Shown here: one piece after another, positions 22,478-33,632 of the stretch
Layout: each line of letters starts with the position of its first letter
Position numbering within the stretch: position 1 is the stretch's first letter
NCBI RefSeq assembly: GCF_008831285.2
Contig: NC_045151.1
Location: 124,001-188,000 of the forward strand
Direction of reading: 5' to 3'
DNA length: 64,000 nucleotides
Origin: Nymphaea colorata
Lineage: Eukaryota > Streptophyta > Magnoliopsida > Nymphaeales > Nymphaeaceae
The notes under the pieces: model-generated
Databases searched by the model: none
Seen by the model: the letters and a program-made list of their open reading frames with translations, nothing else
Told to the model about the DNA's origin: nothing
Program-made: the position numbers and the translations under genes

Positions 22478-23199
22478 TGAAACTGTTGCTAAAACTTCAA
22501 AACTGTGCCTAAAAGTTTTCTAAGTGCGGAGATATTAGCAACCAAAACAATTGCTAAATGAAGCACTCTTAGCAACTATTTTGGCTGCTACAGCTTTTGA
22601 GATTTAGTGATGGTATTAAGCCAATGCTCAATTAAAAGGCATTTTCTCGTTGTAAAGTTGTGATTCAAATAAATTGGAGTTTCTTTTTCTTCAAGTATCA
22701 TTATGAGGCCACTTGAATTTGTTTACGGAAACATAAAGTCCAAATTCTCAAAGATCTTTAACTAGCGTACATTATTCTTTGACCTTTTGTATTGAATAAT
22801 TCATAGTCAAGAAGAAAATAGATTTATTTTGTGCAAAATAAATAAGAAACGTAAGGACATCTTACTTTTTTCAGTTTAATAAATGCACGTATGACATGAA
22901 AAACACAAGTTAAAGCTCTTAGAAGAAGCAGTAAGATAAATTTTTTACTTCAATGATGTAAGATGCAACACCTTTCGGCTCATCATGGTGTTGTCCATTA
23001 GTATACTTCTGATGCTATGTGCAAGCAAAATGTGCTTGTCTAGGAGACAATTTGAGGATAGAGCATGGAAATAAGTGTTCTCTAATGGTACGCATATGAA
23101 AGGCCATAAAGTCTATAATTTAGGAAAACATGAAATTTCTACAAAGTTGAATGGTTTTTGTCAATGAAAGTGTCTTTCCATTTCATAATGGGGGAGGGC
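22474..23199. other. No gene recognised
   Basis: This is AT-rich sequence with no supported feature. Confidence 0.4.
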
Positions 23200-23965
23200 G
23201 TTGGGTTTTTCTCACGAACTCTATTCTGTCAAATGAAGTACAGACATAAATTAGGGAAATTTAAATACAAAGACTCACCCTTTAGAATGTATAGTTGTTA
23301 ACATTATATGTGGGCAGCATTGGATGTCAGCATTTATATGAAAACTTAAAATGTCCATCTTTGTTATCAGATATATGCATCAAAAGACAGGCTTCTTTAT
23401 TTATCCTGCAACTCTAAAAATTAAACCAATTGCTTCTGGCTTTAGTGCTATATCTCTCATTTTTCATCCAAGTCTTCAAACAATGGTAGATAAGGGGGTC
23501 TTTCTAGCAACTCTACTCCCCCAGATAAAACACAAGCTACAATTAGGAAAACTTTAATTCATACATTGAGACTGGAATACACAACCGTTGGTGCCAATTT
23601 AAAAGGCATTGAATGCCAATATTAAAAATGAAACCTAAAATTTCCATGTTTATTATGGACGGCATCAAGACACACACTTTTTTTACTTATGTAACTTCCA
23701 AATTTGAATTATTACTATATCTCCAATTTTATGCCTAGGACATCCAAGTTTTCAAACAATAGTGCATACATGGGGTATTTCCACCTATTATATCCTCTCA
23801 AATAAAGCACGAACTTAAGTTTGGAAAACTTAGATATTTGTATCCGATTGGAACCTACATCTGGTAGAGCTAAATGTTATGATGGCATCCAATGTCAAGA
23901 ATAATATTAAAAGCTACAATTGCCATCCAAGTTATTGATACATCGAGAAATGAGCTCTTTTACTT
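23200..23965. repeat. ~285-bp degenerate tandem repeat, about 2.5 copies
   Basis: Repeated landmarks are TCTACTC...ATAAA-CACAA, GCATCAAGACACAC-like and TCCAAGTCTTCAAACAAT. They recur about every 280-290 bp. Relatives lie at 45,950-46,195 (inverted) and 51,840-52,746 (direct). Confidence 0.65.
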
Positions 23966-24514
23966 ATGTGTCTAGTGTTGCCCAAAATGTTGTTTTCTGG
24001 TGTTATTCATGTACACACATAGTTTTTCTTTAAATTTGTTTGTTGAAGGACAGATCCCTGTGTCCTAAAATATTTTTTTTCACTTGTTTTCCTAAAGATT
24101 TATCTGTATATTGCCTTTTGCTTGATATGTGACTTTTACTGTGATTTTATTTGTGTACTCTCTTTTATAATTGGGCTATTTGAAATGAGAATTTTTGAAA
24201 CAGGGGCTGTAGCTTCCAAGGTGACATCTTTTTCAAGATTTTACTTCAATCCAAAACATCGGATTCTTGAAGTTTAGACATAAGGAAGAGGATCCATTTG
24301 CTTTGCAAACACTACTTCTTTGTTTTTTTTAAAAAAATTCTCATAGACATAACTATTTTCCTTTGACACTTCTGACGCCCCATGTAACTGTGTCACTTTA
24401 CTCTTGCCAACTTTGGGAAAGTATAAGCCCTTAGCGATGTTGGCTCCAAAATTCCCTTTTTTTGTAAGCCAGAAATAGCTTTTTTGGATTTCAAAAAGGG
24501 TGCCTCACAAGTTT

Positions 24515-27500
24515 ATTGACGGGTTGATTCATATTGCAATGACACTCAACAACATCACCATCACATCTCCATGACTAAAATCCTCTCCACCGTCCACTCC
24601 TTTGCGCGCACAATGTCATCTTCCATTTCATTGCCACCGAAGATGATAGCGAGAATGACGAACCTTGTTGCACACATTTTCCCACCGAGGCAATGTAGCT
24701 CGGCTTTCTCGCTATAATCATAGGTGACGATCAATGGAGACAATGTTGCTCGGCCTTCCAATTTTCTCTAAACATTTTATATATATATATATATAGTGTC
24801 CTTCAAACACTACTATCACAGAGATTAAAATTTTAAATATACAGGTAAAGTTGTATTGAATTCACTTGGCAATTCAAAGCCACTGAATATGGATCCAGAT
24901 TTTACAGGTCCAATTTCGAGAGACCATTATCGCCCTGTCCGAACCGTTCATTAGCTCAATCCACAGAGAAGCCTTCCTGGACCAGGAAGGCCACCTCAAC
25001 TCCTCAACTTAAAAACCAGAGCGGCCCCTCTCCATTTCTTCTGGTCATCGTTCTTCTTCTTCCTTTCGACGCCATTGTTCTATGGCAACTACCTCTCTCC
25101 CCTGCTCCGTTCCTCCGTCTGCCTCCGTCTGTTGGGCCAAGGAGCAGATGGAGGAACGGAGGAGGGGAGAGAGATAGTTGCCATAGAACAATGGCGTCGA
25201 AAGGAAGAAGAAGAACGATGACCAGAAGAAATGGAGAGGGGCCGCTCTGGTTTTTAAGCTGAGGAATTGAGGTGGCCTTCCTGGTCCAGGAAGGCTTCTC
25301 TGTGGATTGAGCTAATGAACGGTTCGGACAGGGCGATAATGGTCTCTCGAGATTGGACCTGTAAAATCTGGATCCATATTCAGTGGCTTTGAATTGCCAA
25401 GTGAATTCAATACAACTTTACCAGTATATTTAAAATTTTAACCTCTGTGATAGTAGTGTTTGAAGGACACTATATATATATATATATATGTATAAGATGT
25501 TTAGAGAAAATTGGAAGGCCAAGCTACATTTTCCCATGTAACTATGTCACTTTACTCTTGACATCAAAATGACACTCAATGATATCACCATTACTATTCC
25601 ATGGTCCATAACATCTCAAGCAATCCCTTGCTCGGACAACGTCATCTTCCATTTTATTGTCATTGATGCTGATAGCAAGGAGCACGAACATTGCCAGACA
25701 ACTATCTCCATGTTTCCCCACCTAGGTGGTGGAGATCGGTCTTCTCACTATAGTCATTAGTGCCAACGAAATGGAAGATGATGTTCTCCGGGCAAGGGAG
25801 TGCTCTCAAAAATATCTATGATGATGGGTTGATTCACATTGCAATGACACTCAACAACATCACCATCCCAGATCGGTGATTGAGATCCTCTCCATCGTCC
25901 ACTTCTTTGCCCCCACAACATCGTGTTCCATTTCATTGCCACCGAAGATGATAGCGAGAATAACGAACTTTGTTGCACACATTTTCCCACATAGGCAATA
26001 TTGCTCGGCCTTCTCGCTATAATCATAGGTGCTGATGAAATGGAAGACAATGTTCACTGGGCAAGGGATTCCAGGCTATATCTATGATGATGGGTTGATG
26101 CACATGAAATGACACTCAATGGTATCACTGTTACTATTCCATGGTCGAGATCATCTCTATTGTCAAGCACTCCCTTGCCCAGACAACATCGTCTTCCATT
26201 TTATTGTCACTGATGCTTATAGTGAGAAGCACAAACTTTGCACACAACTATCTCCTTGTTTCCCCACCTAGGTGGTGGAGCTCGGCCTTCTCGCTATAGT
26301 CATCAGTGGCAATGAAATAGAAGATGTTTTCCGGGCAACGGTATGCTCACCAAAATATTTATGATGATGGGTTGATTCACATTAAAATGAGACCCAACAA
26401 CATCATGATCGCAGATCCATGACTAAGATCCTCTCCATCGTCCACTCCTTCGCCCAAACAACATCGTCTTCCATTCCATTGTCACCGAAAATGATAGTGA
26501 AAACGACGAACTCTGTTGTAGACATTTTCCCACTTAGGCAATGGAGCTCGACCTTTTCATTGTAGTCATAAGAGACGATGAAATGGAAGATGACGTTCTC
26601 TCGGCAGGGGATTCCTGGTGATATCTATGATGATAGGTTGATGCACATCAAAATGATACTCAATGACATCACCATTACTATTCCATGGTCGAGAACATCT
26701 CTATTGACAAGCAATCCCTTTCTTGGACAACATCATCTTCCATTTTATTGTCAATGATGCAGATAGCGAGAAGCACGAACTTTGCCACCGAACTATACCC
26801 ATGTTTCCCCACCTAGGTGGTGGAGCTTGGCCTGCTCACAATAGTCATCAGTGGTAATGAAATGGAAGATGATGTTCTCCGGGCAAGGGTGTGCTCACAA
26901 AAATATTTATGATGATGGGTTGATTCACATTAAAATGACACTCAACAGTATCACCATCGTGGCTACATGACTGAGATCCTCACCAGTGTCCACTCCTTCG
27001 CCCAAACAACATCGTCTTCCATTCGATTGTCACTGAAGATGAAAGCGAAATTGACGAACTCTGTTGCGGACATTTTCCCACCTAGGCAATGGAGCTCGGC
27101 CTTCTTGCTATAATCATAGGAGACGATGAAATGGAAGATGACGTTCTCCGGGCAGGGGATTCCTGGTGATATCTATGATGATGGGTTGATGCACATCAAA
27201 ATGACACTCAATGATATAACCATTACTATTCCATGGTCGAGAACATCTCCACTGTCAAGCAATCCCTTGTTCCGACAACATCATCTTCCATTTCATTGTC
27301 ACCGATGCTAATAGGAAGAAGCATGAACTTTGCCACACAACTATCTCCATGTTTCCCCACCTTGGTGGTGGAGTTCAGCCTTCTCGCTATAGTCATCAAC
27401 GGCAATGAAATGGAAGATGATGTTCTTCGGGCAAGGGAGTGGTCGCAAAAATATTTATGATGGTGGGTTGATTCACATTAAAATGACACTCAACTACATA

Positions 27501-28600
27501 ACCATGTGGCACCATGACTGAGATTCTCTCCATCATCCACTCATTCGCCTGAACAATATCGTCTTCCTTTTCATTGCCGCCGAAGATGATAGTGAGAATG
27601 ACAAACTCTGTTGCACACATTTTCCCACTAAGGTGATGGAGCTCGGCCTTCTCGCTATAATCATAGGTGACGATCAAATGGAAGACAACGCTCTCCGGGT
27701 AGGGGATTCCTGGTGATACCTATGATGATGGGTCGATGTGCATCAAAATGATACTCAATAACATCAGCATTACTATTCCATTGTCGAGAACATCTTTATT
27801 GTCAAGCAATCCCTTGATCGGACAACGTCATATTCCATTTTATTGACACCGACGCTGATAGTGAGAAGCATGAACTTGGCCGCACAACTATCTCCATGTT
27901 TCCCCACCTAGGTGGTGGAGCTCGGCCTTCTCGGCATAGTCATTAGTGGCAATGAAATGGAAGATGATGTTGTCCAGGCAAGAGAGTGCTTGCAAAAATA
28001 TCTATGATGATGGGTTGATTCACATTGCAATGACACTCAACAACATCACCATTGCAGATCCATGATTTAGATCTTCTCCATCGTCCACTACTTTGCCCAG
28101 ACAACATCGCCTTCCATTTCATTACCACCGAAGATGACAATGAGAATCACGAACTTTGTTGCACACATTTTCCCACTTGGGCAATGGAGCTCCGCCTTCT
28201 CGCTATAGTCGTAGGTAGAGACGAAATGGAAGACAACGTTCTCCAGGCAGGGGATTCCTGGCAATAACTATGAAGATGGGTTGATATACATCGCAATGAC
28301 ACTTGATGATATCACTATTACTATTCCATGGTCGAGATCATCTCTATTGTCAAGCACTCCCTTGCCCGGACAACATCGTCTTCCATTTTATTGTCACCAT
28401 TGCTGATAGGTGGAAGCACGAATTCTGCCACACAACTATCTCCATGTTTCCGCACCTAGGTGGTGGAGCTCGGCCTTCTCGCTATAGTCATCAGTGGCAA
28501 TGAAATTGAAGATGATGTTCTCCGGGCAAGGAAGTGCTCGCAAAAATATTTATGATGATGGGTTTATTCACATTAAAATGACACTAAAAAATATTTATGA
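24515..28600. repeat. Satellite-like array with a ~546-bp dimer period
   Basis: Two alternating monomers of about 270 bp build this array. The A monomer starts ATGACACTCAACAACATCACC-like (24,540; 25,843; 26,383; 26,931; 27,480; 28,027). The B monomer starts ATGACACTCAATGATATCACC-like followed by ATTACTATTCCATGG (25,566; 26,104; 26,650; 27,198; 27,744; 28,293). B-to-B spacing is 538-549 bp. A and B are themselves related, sharing for example GGAGCTCGGCCTTCTCGCTA, so the unit arose by duplication and was then amplified as a dimer. Short open frames are frequent but not conserved between copies, so I do not call a gene. A palindrome interrupts the first A unit. Confidence 0.9.
24747..25524. repeat. 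Near-perfect 0.78-kb palindrome with a transit-peptide-like start in each arm
   Basis: The arms (about 24,747-25,120 and 25,145-25,524) are inverted copies with a loop of at most about 30 bp centred near 25,133. By eye only scattered substitutions separate them. The outermost matching bases are GCTCGGCCTTCC against GGAAGGCCAAGC. Each arm holds a (TA)n run, a unique-looking stretch, and an ATG (25,082 on +, 25,184 on -) preceded by a UTR-like pyrimidine-rich leader and followed by a Ser/Pro-rich frame: MATTSLPCSVPPSA on + and MATISLPSSVPPSA on -. That composition resembles a chloroplast transit peptide. A transcript through this site would fold into a very long hairpin. It could be a foldback element that captured a gene 5' end, or an inverted duplication of a host gene start. 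Confidence 0.88.
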
Positions 28601-28609
28601 TGATGGTGG

Positions 28610-29770
28610 AAGACATCTACATGATGCAACCATAAGACTTTTAGGTACATAAACAAGAAAGTCTTGTATGCAAATTGGAAAAGAGTTTGGTTGAAACATG
28701 CACCAAGGCAGTGATATAATAAGTTTGATAGCTTCACAAAAAGAAATGAATTAAAGAGATGTGATATGAATCATTATTGTTACTTTAAGAGACTTGATAG
28801 TTCCTATATTATTTTGCTCTTGTATGTGAATGATATGTTTGTTGCAGGTTCTAATCTACATGAGATCAATATGTCAAAACAACAGTTATCAAGGAATTTG
28901 CAATGAAGGACTGATGTGCTGCGAAACAAATTCTTGGAATAAGAATAATGAGAGACATAAAGACAAGTACTTTAAAATTATCTCAAGAAACTTATATTGA
29001 GAAAATCTTGTACATGTTCAAAATGCAAGATGAAAAAGCTGTCACCCCTCCCTTGTCATGTCATTTTCAAATTTCAAAGGACTTATCACCCAAGACACAA
29101 GAAGATCACGAAGCTATGTCCAAGATCCCTTATCCATCTGCCGTAGGAAGTCTGCTACGGTTTGCACTAGGCCAAACATTGCACATGTAGTGGCAGCAAT
29201 GAGTAGATACATGTCCAATCAGGGTGGAAAGCATATGGAAGCTGTTAAGCTGATCTTGAGATATTTGAAGGGAACTTCAGGGTTGTCATTTTGCTTCAGA
29301 AAAAATGATTTATCTTTACAAGACATGTGGATGTAGATTTAGGAGGTGACATTGACAATAGAACGAGTGCTACTGGATATGCCTACAGTTTTGGTGAAAC
29401 ATGTGCTAGTTGGTTATATAAATTTCAGAAGATCGTTGCAGTATCTACCACTAAGGCAGAATATGTTGCCATTACAGAAGCAAGTAAAGATGTTATTTGG
29501 CTGAAGAACCCTTTAAGGAGTTGGACAGAAAAATAGGTGGAAGTGTTCTTTTCTGTGATAGCCAAAGTACTATTCATTGAGCAAAAAATCTTGTGTTCTA
29601 GGCAATGACAAAACATATACAGCTGAAGTATCACTTTATTCATGACTTGTTGGAAGGTAATGTGTTGTCACTTGAGAAGATTTGTGGAGTAGAGAATCGA
29701 GTAGACATGTTGACAAAGTCTGTGATTGCTAAAAAATTGAGGCTATGTATGACCTCATTTGGCCTCTAAG
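28610..29770 (+). pseudogene. copia reverse transcriptase/RNase H fragment, left-arm copy
   Basis: Recognisable blocks are LLLYVNDMFVAGSNL (palm motif with Asn for the first Asp), LSQETYIEKILYMFKMQDEK, MSKIPYPSAVGSL, AAMSRYMSNQGGKHMEAVKL, VDVDLGGDIDNR, STTKAEYVAI and KHIQLKYHFIHDLLEG. Stops and frame changes occur throughout. Everything upstream of the late reverse transcriptase is missing, and the fragment starts directly after satellite sequence. It is followed by a purine tract and an LTR. Confidence 0.87.
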
Positions 29771-29854
29771 GTTAATTGTAGAAGAGGTGCCACAGAGGCG
29801 ATTTGAAGGATGAGTGCAAGGCTTGAATACTAAATCAGTCTCAAAGTGAGAGAT

Positions 29855-30118
29855 TGTTTGAGTGTGGAGCCTGATCCATACTTGATAGCCTTCCCTTTGC
29901 AGGTTTTGCCCAAATCATATGTTTATGAGGGCACCGATTTGGCTTGTACTTTATAATTTTTCGTGATAGTGAAAACTGCTCTGGGTGGCTGCCATGGATG
30001 TAGGAAAACGTTGTCTTCAAACCACTTAAAATCTTTATGTGTTCTTTCTCTCTTTCTCTTATTTTGATAAAATTCTCTTGGTGCGGTAAGAGAGTGTGAA
30101 AGGGTCGAGTTTCTAACG
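29855..30118 (+). repeat. copia 3' LTR, left-arm copy
   Basis: This follows the purine tract CAAAGTGAGAGAT, begins TGTTTGAGTGTGGAGCC and ends near TTTCTAACG. The matching right-arm copy is 42,396-42,659 (264 bp), where the corresponding start is TGTTGGAGTG. Confidence 0.78.
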
Positions 30119-30593
30119 TGCGATGCAAGGTAGTTCTCCATCAAGCTGATGTCTTTCAGCTTTGGGGTTTTACTTTTTTGAGATCGTGTCTACTGAAAGG
30201 AATTCTTCCTTCAATCAACCTGGACCTTGTGCAATATGTAAGTCAAGATTATACAAATTGTTCTCTGTTTCACAAATAAATGCGAGTAAGGAGGCTTTTA
30301 GAGATTGACATGTAGTTGGTGGGTCTGTATTGGTTAGACATAGGGACATTGGAATTTAAGGGGTAAGCACTGTTGGTCTTAAAATATTGTAACAAAAGAA
30401 ATTGACTTCACTTCTTTGCATCAAGAGGAAAGTCAATCTGCTTATGCAAATTCTTGGTTGCTCTTTTGTAGCCTCCTTCTTTCTTCCAGACAATATATTT
30501 CTTCTGTTGTGACTTTCAGGCAGGAAAACAAGGCGCCTTCATTATTACTTGGAAGGCCAGGGTATTAATCCTCTCCTTTTATTTCTTGTGAGC

Positions 30594-31563
30594 AAATGTC
30601 ACCAGGATGCAGCAAAAATGGACCCGCACCCATGTCGACGCGATGCGGGCGCTGATTCGGGTGCGGGTGCGACCTAGATTTGCACCCAAGCCGCACCTGC
30701 TCATGAGCTCACACCCAAATCGCACCGGTAACGAGAGAGGGCGGTAGGGAGAAGGAGAGAGTAAGGGGTGGAATGCGAGAGGAAGAGAAGGCGAGTGAGG
30801 AGTGCGGGAGAAAGGGACATGATTTGGGGAAACGATTTGGGTGATTTGGGGAAACGCTCTGGGGCATTGGGGGAAACGATTTGGGGGAAAGGGAGAGCAA
30901 AGGGTGAGGGGGACTGAACGCAAGAGGAAGAGAGGGCGAGTGAGGAGTGCGGGAGGAAGAGATGTGCAGACAGAGAGGGCTCCAGTGAGGGGGAAATAGA
31001 TGCTCACCTTTGTCGATGCTCACTTGGAAGAGGGCAACGAAGATGGAGATAGAGAGGAAGACAGGGAAGAGGAAGATGCTCACCTGTGTCGATGCTCACC
31101 CGTGCAAGAGGGCAATGAAGAGGGAGATAGAGAGGAAGACGGGGAAGAGGAAGATGAGGAAGGGGAACCCGTCGGGCTTCCTCTCGAGCCATAGAGCTTG
31201 GGTCTGAATTTGAATCCCGATCCAATTAAACCAACCCAAAGCCAAAATCCTTATAGACGACTTATAGGAATACCCTCGTTAGTGAACAACGGAGCACTTC
31301 ACCCCATCCCTCCAACCCCGAACCTAACCTCCTTATTAAGAAAGAAAGGAAGGGGAAAATTGCAATTTTTATTTGGATATTTAATAATTTTGTGATTTAT
31401 AGATAATTTTGTCATATATATTAGTCTTTGTTACTATTATAAATTAATAATAATAATAAATATTCTTGCCGCACCGCCGCACCTAAATTTTTTAAAATGC
31501 GCCGTACCGACACAGGCATCCGCACCCGCGTCTGCACCCGCATCCCGCATCTTGGTGACATAG
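30594..31563. mobile_element. Non-autonomous DNA transposon, left-arm copy
   Basis: The ends are inverted: AAATGTCACCAGGATGC on the left and, reverse-complemented, CTATGTCACCAAGATGC on the right. A 9-bp direct repeat CTTGTGAGC flanks it (30,585-30,593 and 31,564-31,572). The subterminal parts are rich in GCACCCGCACCC-type words and the middle in GAGGAAGA purine runs. No transposase is encoded. The 8-9 bp duplication fits hAT or Mutator-like transposons; the exact class is open. Apparent long Pro/Ser- or Arg/Glu-rich frames inside are low-complexity artefacts. Confidence 0.75.
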
Positions 31564-31620
31564 CTTGTGAGCTTTCAATCTCTCTCTCTCTCTCTCTTTC
31601 TCTCTTTTTTTCATGTTCTA
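31564..31620. repeat. (CT)n tract at the arm-asymmetry junction
   Basis: A pyrimidine run leads into TTTTTTTCATG. In the right arm the equivalent (GA)n run is at 40,951-40,989 and the A-run at 35,937-35,946, and about 5 kb lies between them. The tract thus marks the breakpoint. Confidence 0.8.
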
Positions 31621-32233
31621 TTGGAAATGAGGCTATGTCCTTCCCCAGACTGTTTTTGTTCTAAAAAAAGTTCGTCATTTCTCAGGCCTTGGATTATCAC
31701 TAGAATGTGTTTATCTTGGTTTTCAAATTCATCAACATTTTGGCATAATAAGGGCAGGTGATTTCTTGATTGTTCAAAGGACATTATTTGATGTACAAAA
31801 TTAGAGTATGTTATAATTATATTCTCAAATTTGTAAAATTGGATGTCTTAAAGAAACTCTTTAGTGTGCAGCTCTATGAAATTTTGTATACTATTTTCTA
31901 GTTGCTTTATTAATTAATTAGTTGTGCATTGTATCTTCAATTACAAAGTTTGTCTTGAATGGCATAACTTTTGTTCACAATATAAATCAGAGCTAGTTAT
32001 TGTGTTCTGAAAGAACTACTAATTTGTGTTGAATGGCAAAGTTTTTGTTTTAAGATGTTGCTAATTTTGTTACCGGCTTGATGTTTGACTTACATTTTAG
32101 ACAATTTGTTATATTTGGTCTATTGAAATAGAGAAAACATGAACTTTGATGGAGAATGAAGCTTGATACGTCTTCATGCACTTCCAGTTTTTAGTATTTA
32201 GAAACGATCTATAAGATTTGCTTATTATTGCAG

Positions 32234-32285
32234 GTTTCTCGAAATGATGAGACTAGGAAAAGTCAAGGATCTGGTTATGTTATAA
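32234..32285 (+). pseudogene. Exon-like copy of the gene at 35.2-36.1 kb
   Basis: After a TATTGCAG acceptor the frame reads FLEMMRLGKVKDLVML and then meets TAA, where the right-arm copy has CAA and continues. The upstream partner exon is absent from this arm. Confidence 0.45.
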
Positions 32286-32575
32286 TGGGTTCAAGGGGTA
32301 AAGCTGCACTTTCTGCATTGAATAGAGCTGTGAGTCACGTAATTGTAACCTTGAGATGAATTTTAGGTGTATTTTCTAGTTATTGACATCAAAGGTAATT
32401 CAACAATGTTTGTGGGATCTTGTGTGCTTTTAATTGTTTCATGTCTACGGTAATGTAGTTGGACACGAGTTTGTTTGCTGGATTGTTAGGAAATGAGACA
32501 CTATGCTTCTTATACAAGTAGGAAAACTAAATATTATCTTTGTCTATCTGAATTTTCACACTTCTCTTTCTTTGC

Positions 32576-33632
32576 CCCTAGTTATTTTCAGTTACCTCAA
32601 TACTTGATAGTTAAATTGTTTTGTATATTTTAATGTATTATGAATAATTGTGATATTCGTTTTTTTTAAATAATAAATTTCGTGACACGGTAAGCGCGTT
32701 ACTAAAGACCACCACCTGGGCTTCTGTGACGTGGATTAATGTAATCTCTAACGTTGGATTGAATGTTAGGAAATGTATCATCAGTAAAAAAATCAGCCAC
32801 ATAATGTTTGGTAACGCACATGGCAACGTTTAGGCCACGTTACAAAATATCTAAATCTGTTCTCCAATGTCACTAAATGTGAAATTTCTTGTTGTGTTCG
32901 GACAAGGTCATATGCTTACCAGCATTGTAATGACCACACACATTGTCCTTTAGTAAAGAAGATGATCAAACAATGGTAGTTGTAGCATAAAAAAAATTTT
33001 GCACAAACTGATGAAGAAGAACCCTAATGAAAATATTAATGAATCTAATGAATTGTGAAAGGGAGAAACTACCAAATGCTTTATGCAAAACAAAAAAAAA
33101 AACTTGTTGTGGGTGCTCCAGTAGAAGGAGAAAAAAAAGGGAAAAAGCTTATCGATCGGCTGAAGTGCTTCAACAAGGTCAAAGGTTGATTTGCCGATCT
33201 AGCAAACTGTTCATCTTCCACATAAACCACACAAAATTTTTGGCATATGTGGCACTGCCAATGGCCAAAATTGTTGCCAATAGAATCTCGAGACTGAAGG
33301 TTTGATCAAGGCAACTTCCTTTTTATTCCAACAGCTTGATGGGAGAAGAAGAACCAAGTGCTCAGCCCTCCGCCCACTGACAATACACCAAAAATGGCGT
33401 GGTGGAGCGAGGTAGGGCGATACAGACTATGGCATACAATAACCTTGATAACTTAGATTATACTAAAGTATATATAGATTTCAAATTTAATTATTTATTT
33501 CGTTTTGGGAAGAGAAAAAAAGTTCAAAGAGAAAATTTTCTCTGGCTCAGATATCAATGTCGGCAGATACCTGTAACAATATAACGCCAACCCGAATCTC
33601 GTAGGTGAACAGTAATCCAAACCAACCAGTTC
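32576..33632. other. Spacer of the giant inverted repeat, no gene recognised
   Basis: This unique sequence lies between the arms. It includes an AT-rich part and a short Lys/Arg-rich open frame (33,027-33,305, +) without a domain. The BAHD gene fragment follows. Confidence 0.45.

Larger units (their letters stand above)
28517..32575. repeat. Left arm of the giant inverted repeat
   Basis: This 4.06-kb segment is repeated in inverted orientation at 34,928-35,945 plus 40,955-43,997. The outer edge lies inside the last unit of the satellite (GTTCTCCGGGCAAGG), the inner edge at CTCTTTCTTTGC. It carries a copia 3' end, a small DNA transposon and an exon-like piece. Compared with the right arm it lacks about 5 kb at a junction of (CT)n and T-rich sequence near 31,576-31,615. 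Confidence 0.92.

Noticed and set aside
25569-28503. Recurring short open frames inside the satellite (for example PDNIVFHFI, METISMFPHL types)
   Set aside because: They reflect the repeated DNA unit. Starts, stops and frames differ between copies, so no conserved gene is indicated.
24515-28600. CRISPR-like alternation of related and unrelated segments
   Set aside because: Units are ~270 bp with similarity throughout and no short identical repeats with unique spacers. This is a plant satellite.
30579-31225. Ser/Pro/Leu-rich or Glu/Arg-rich open frames on both strands (also at 41,301-41,935)
   Set aside because: They lie inside the purine-rich middle of the non-autonomous transposon, and both strands are open because of low complexity. 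No real gene is supported.
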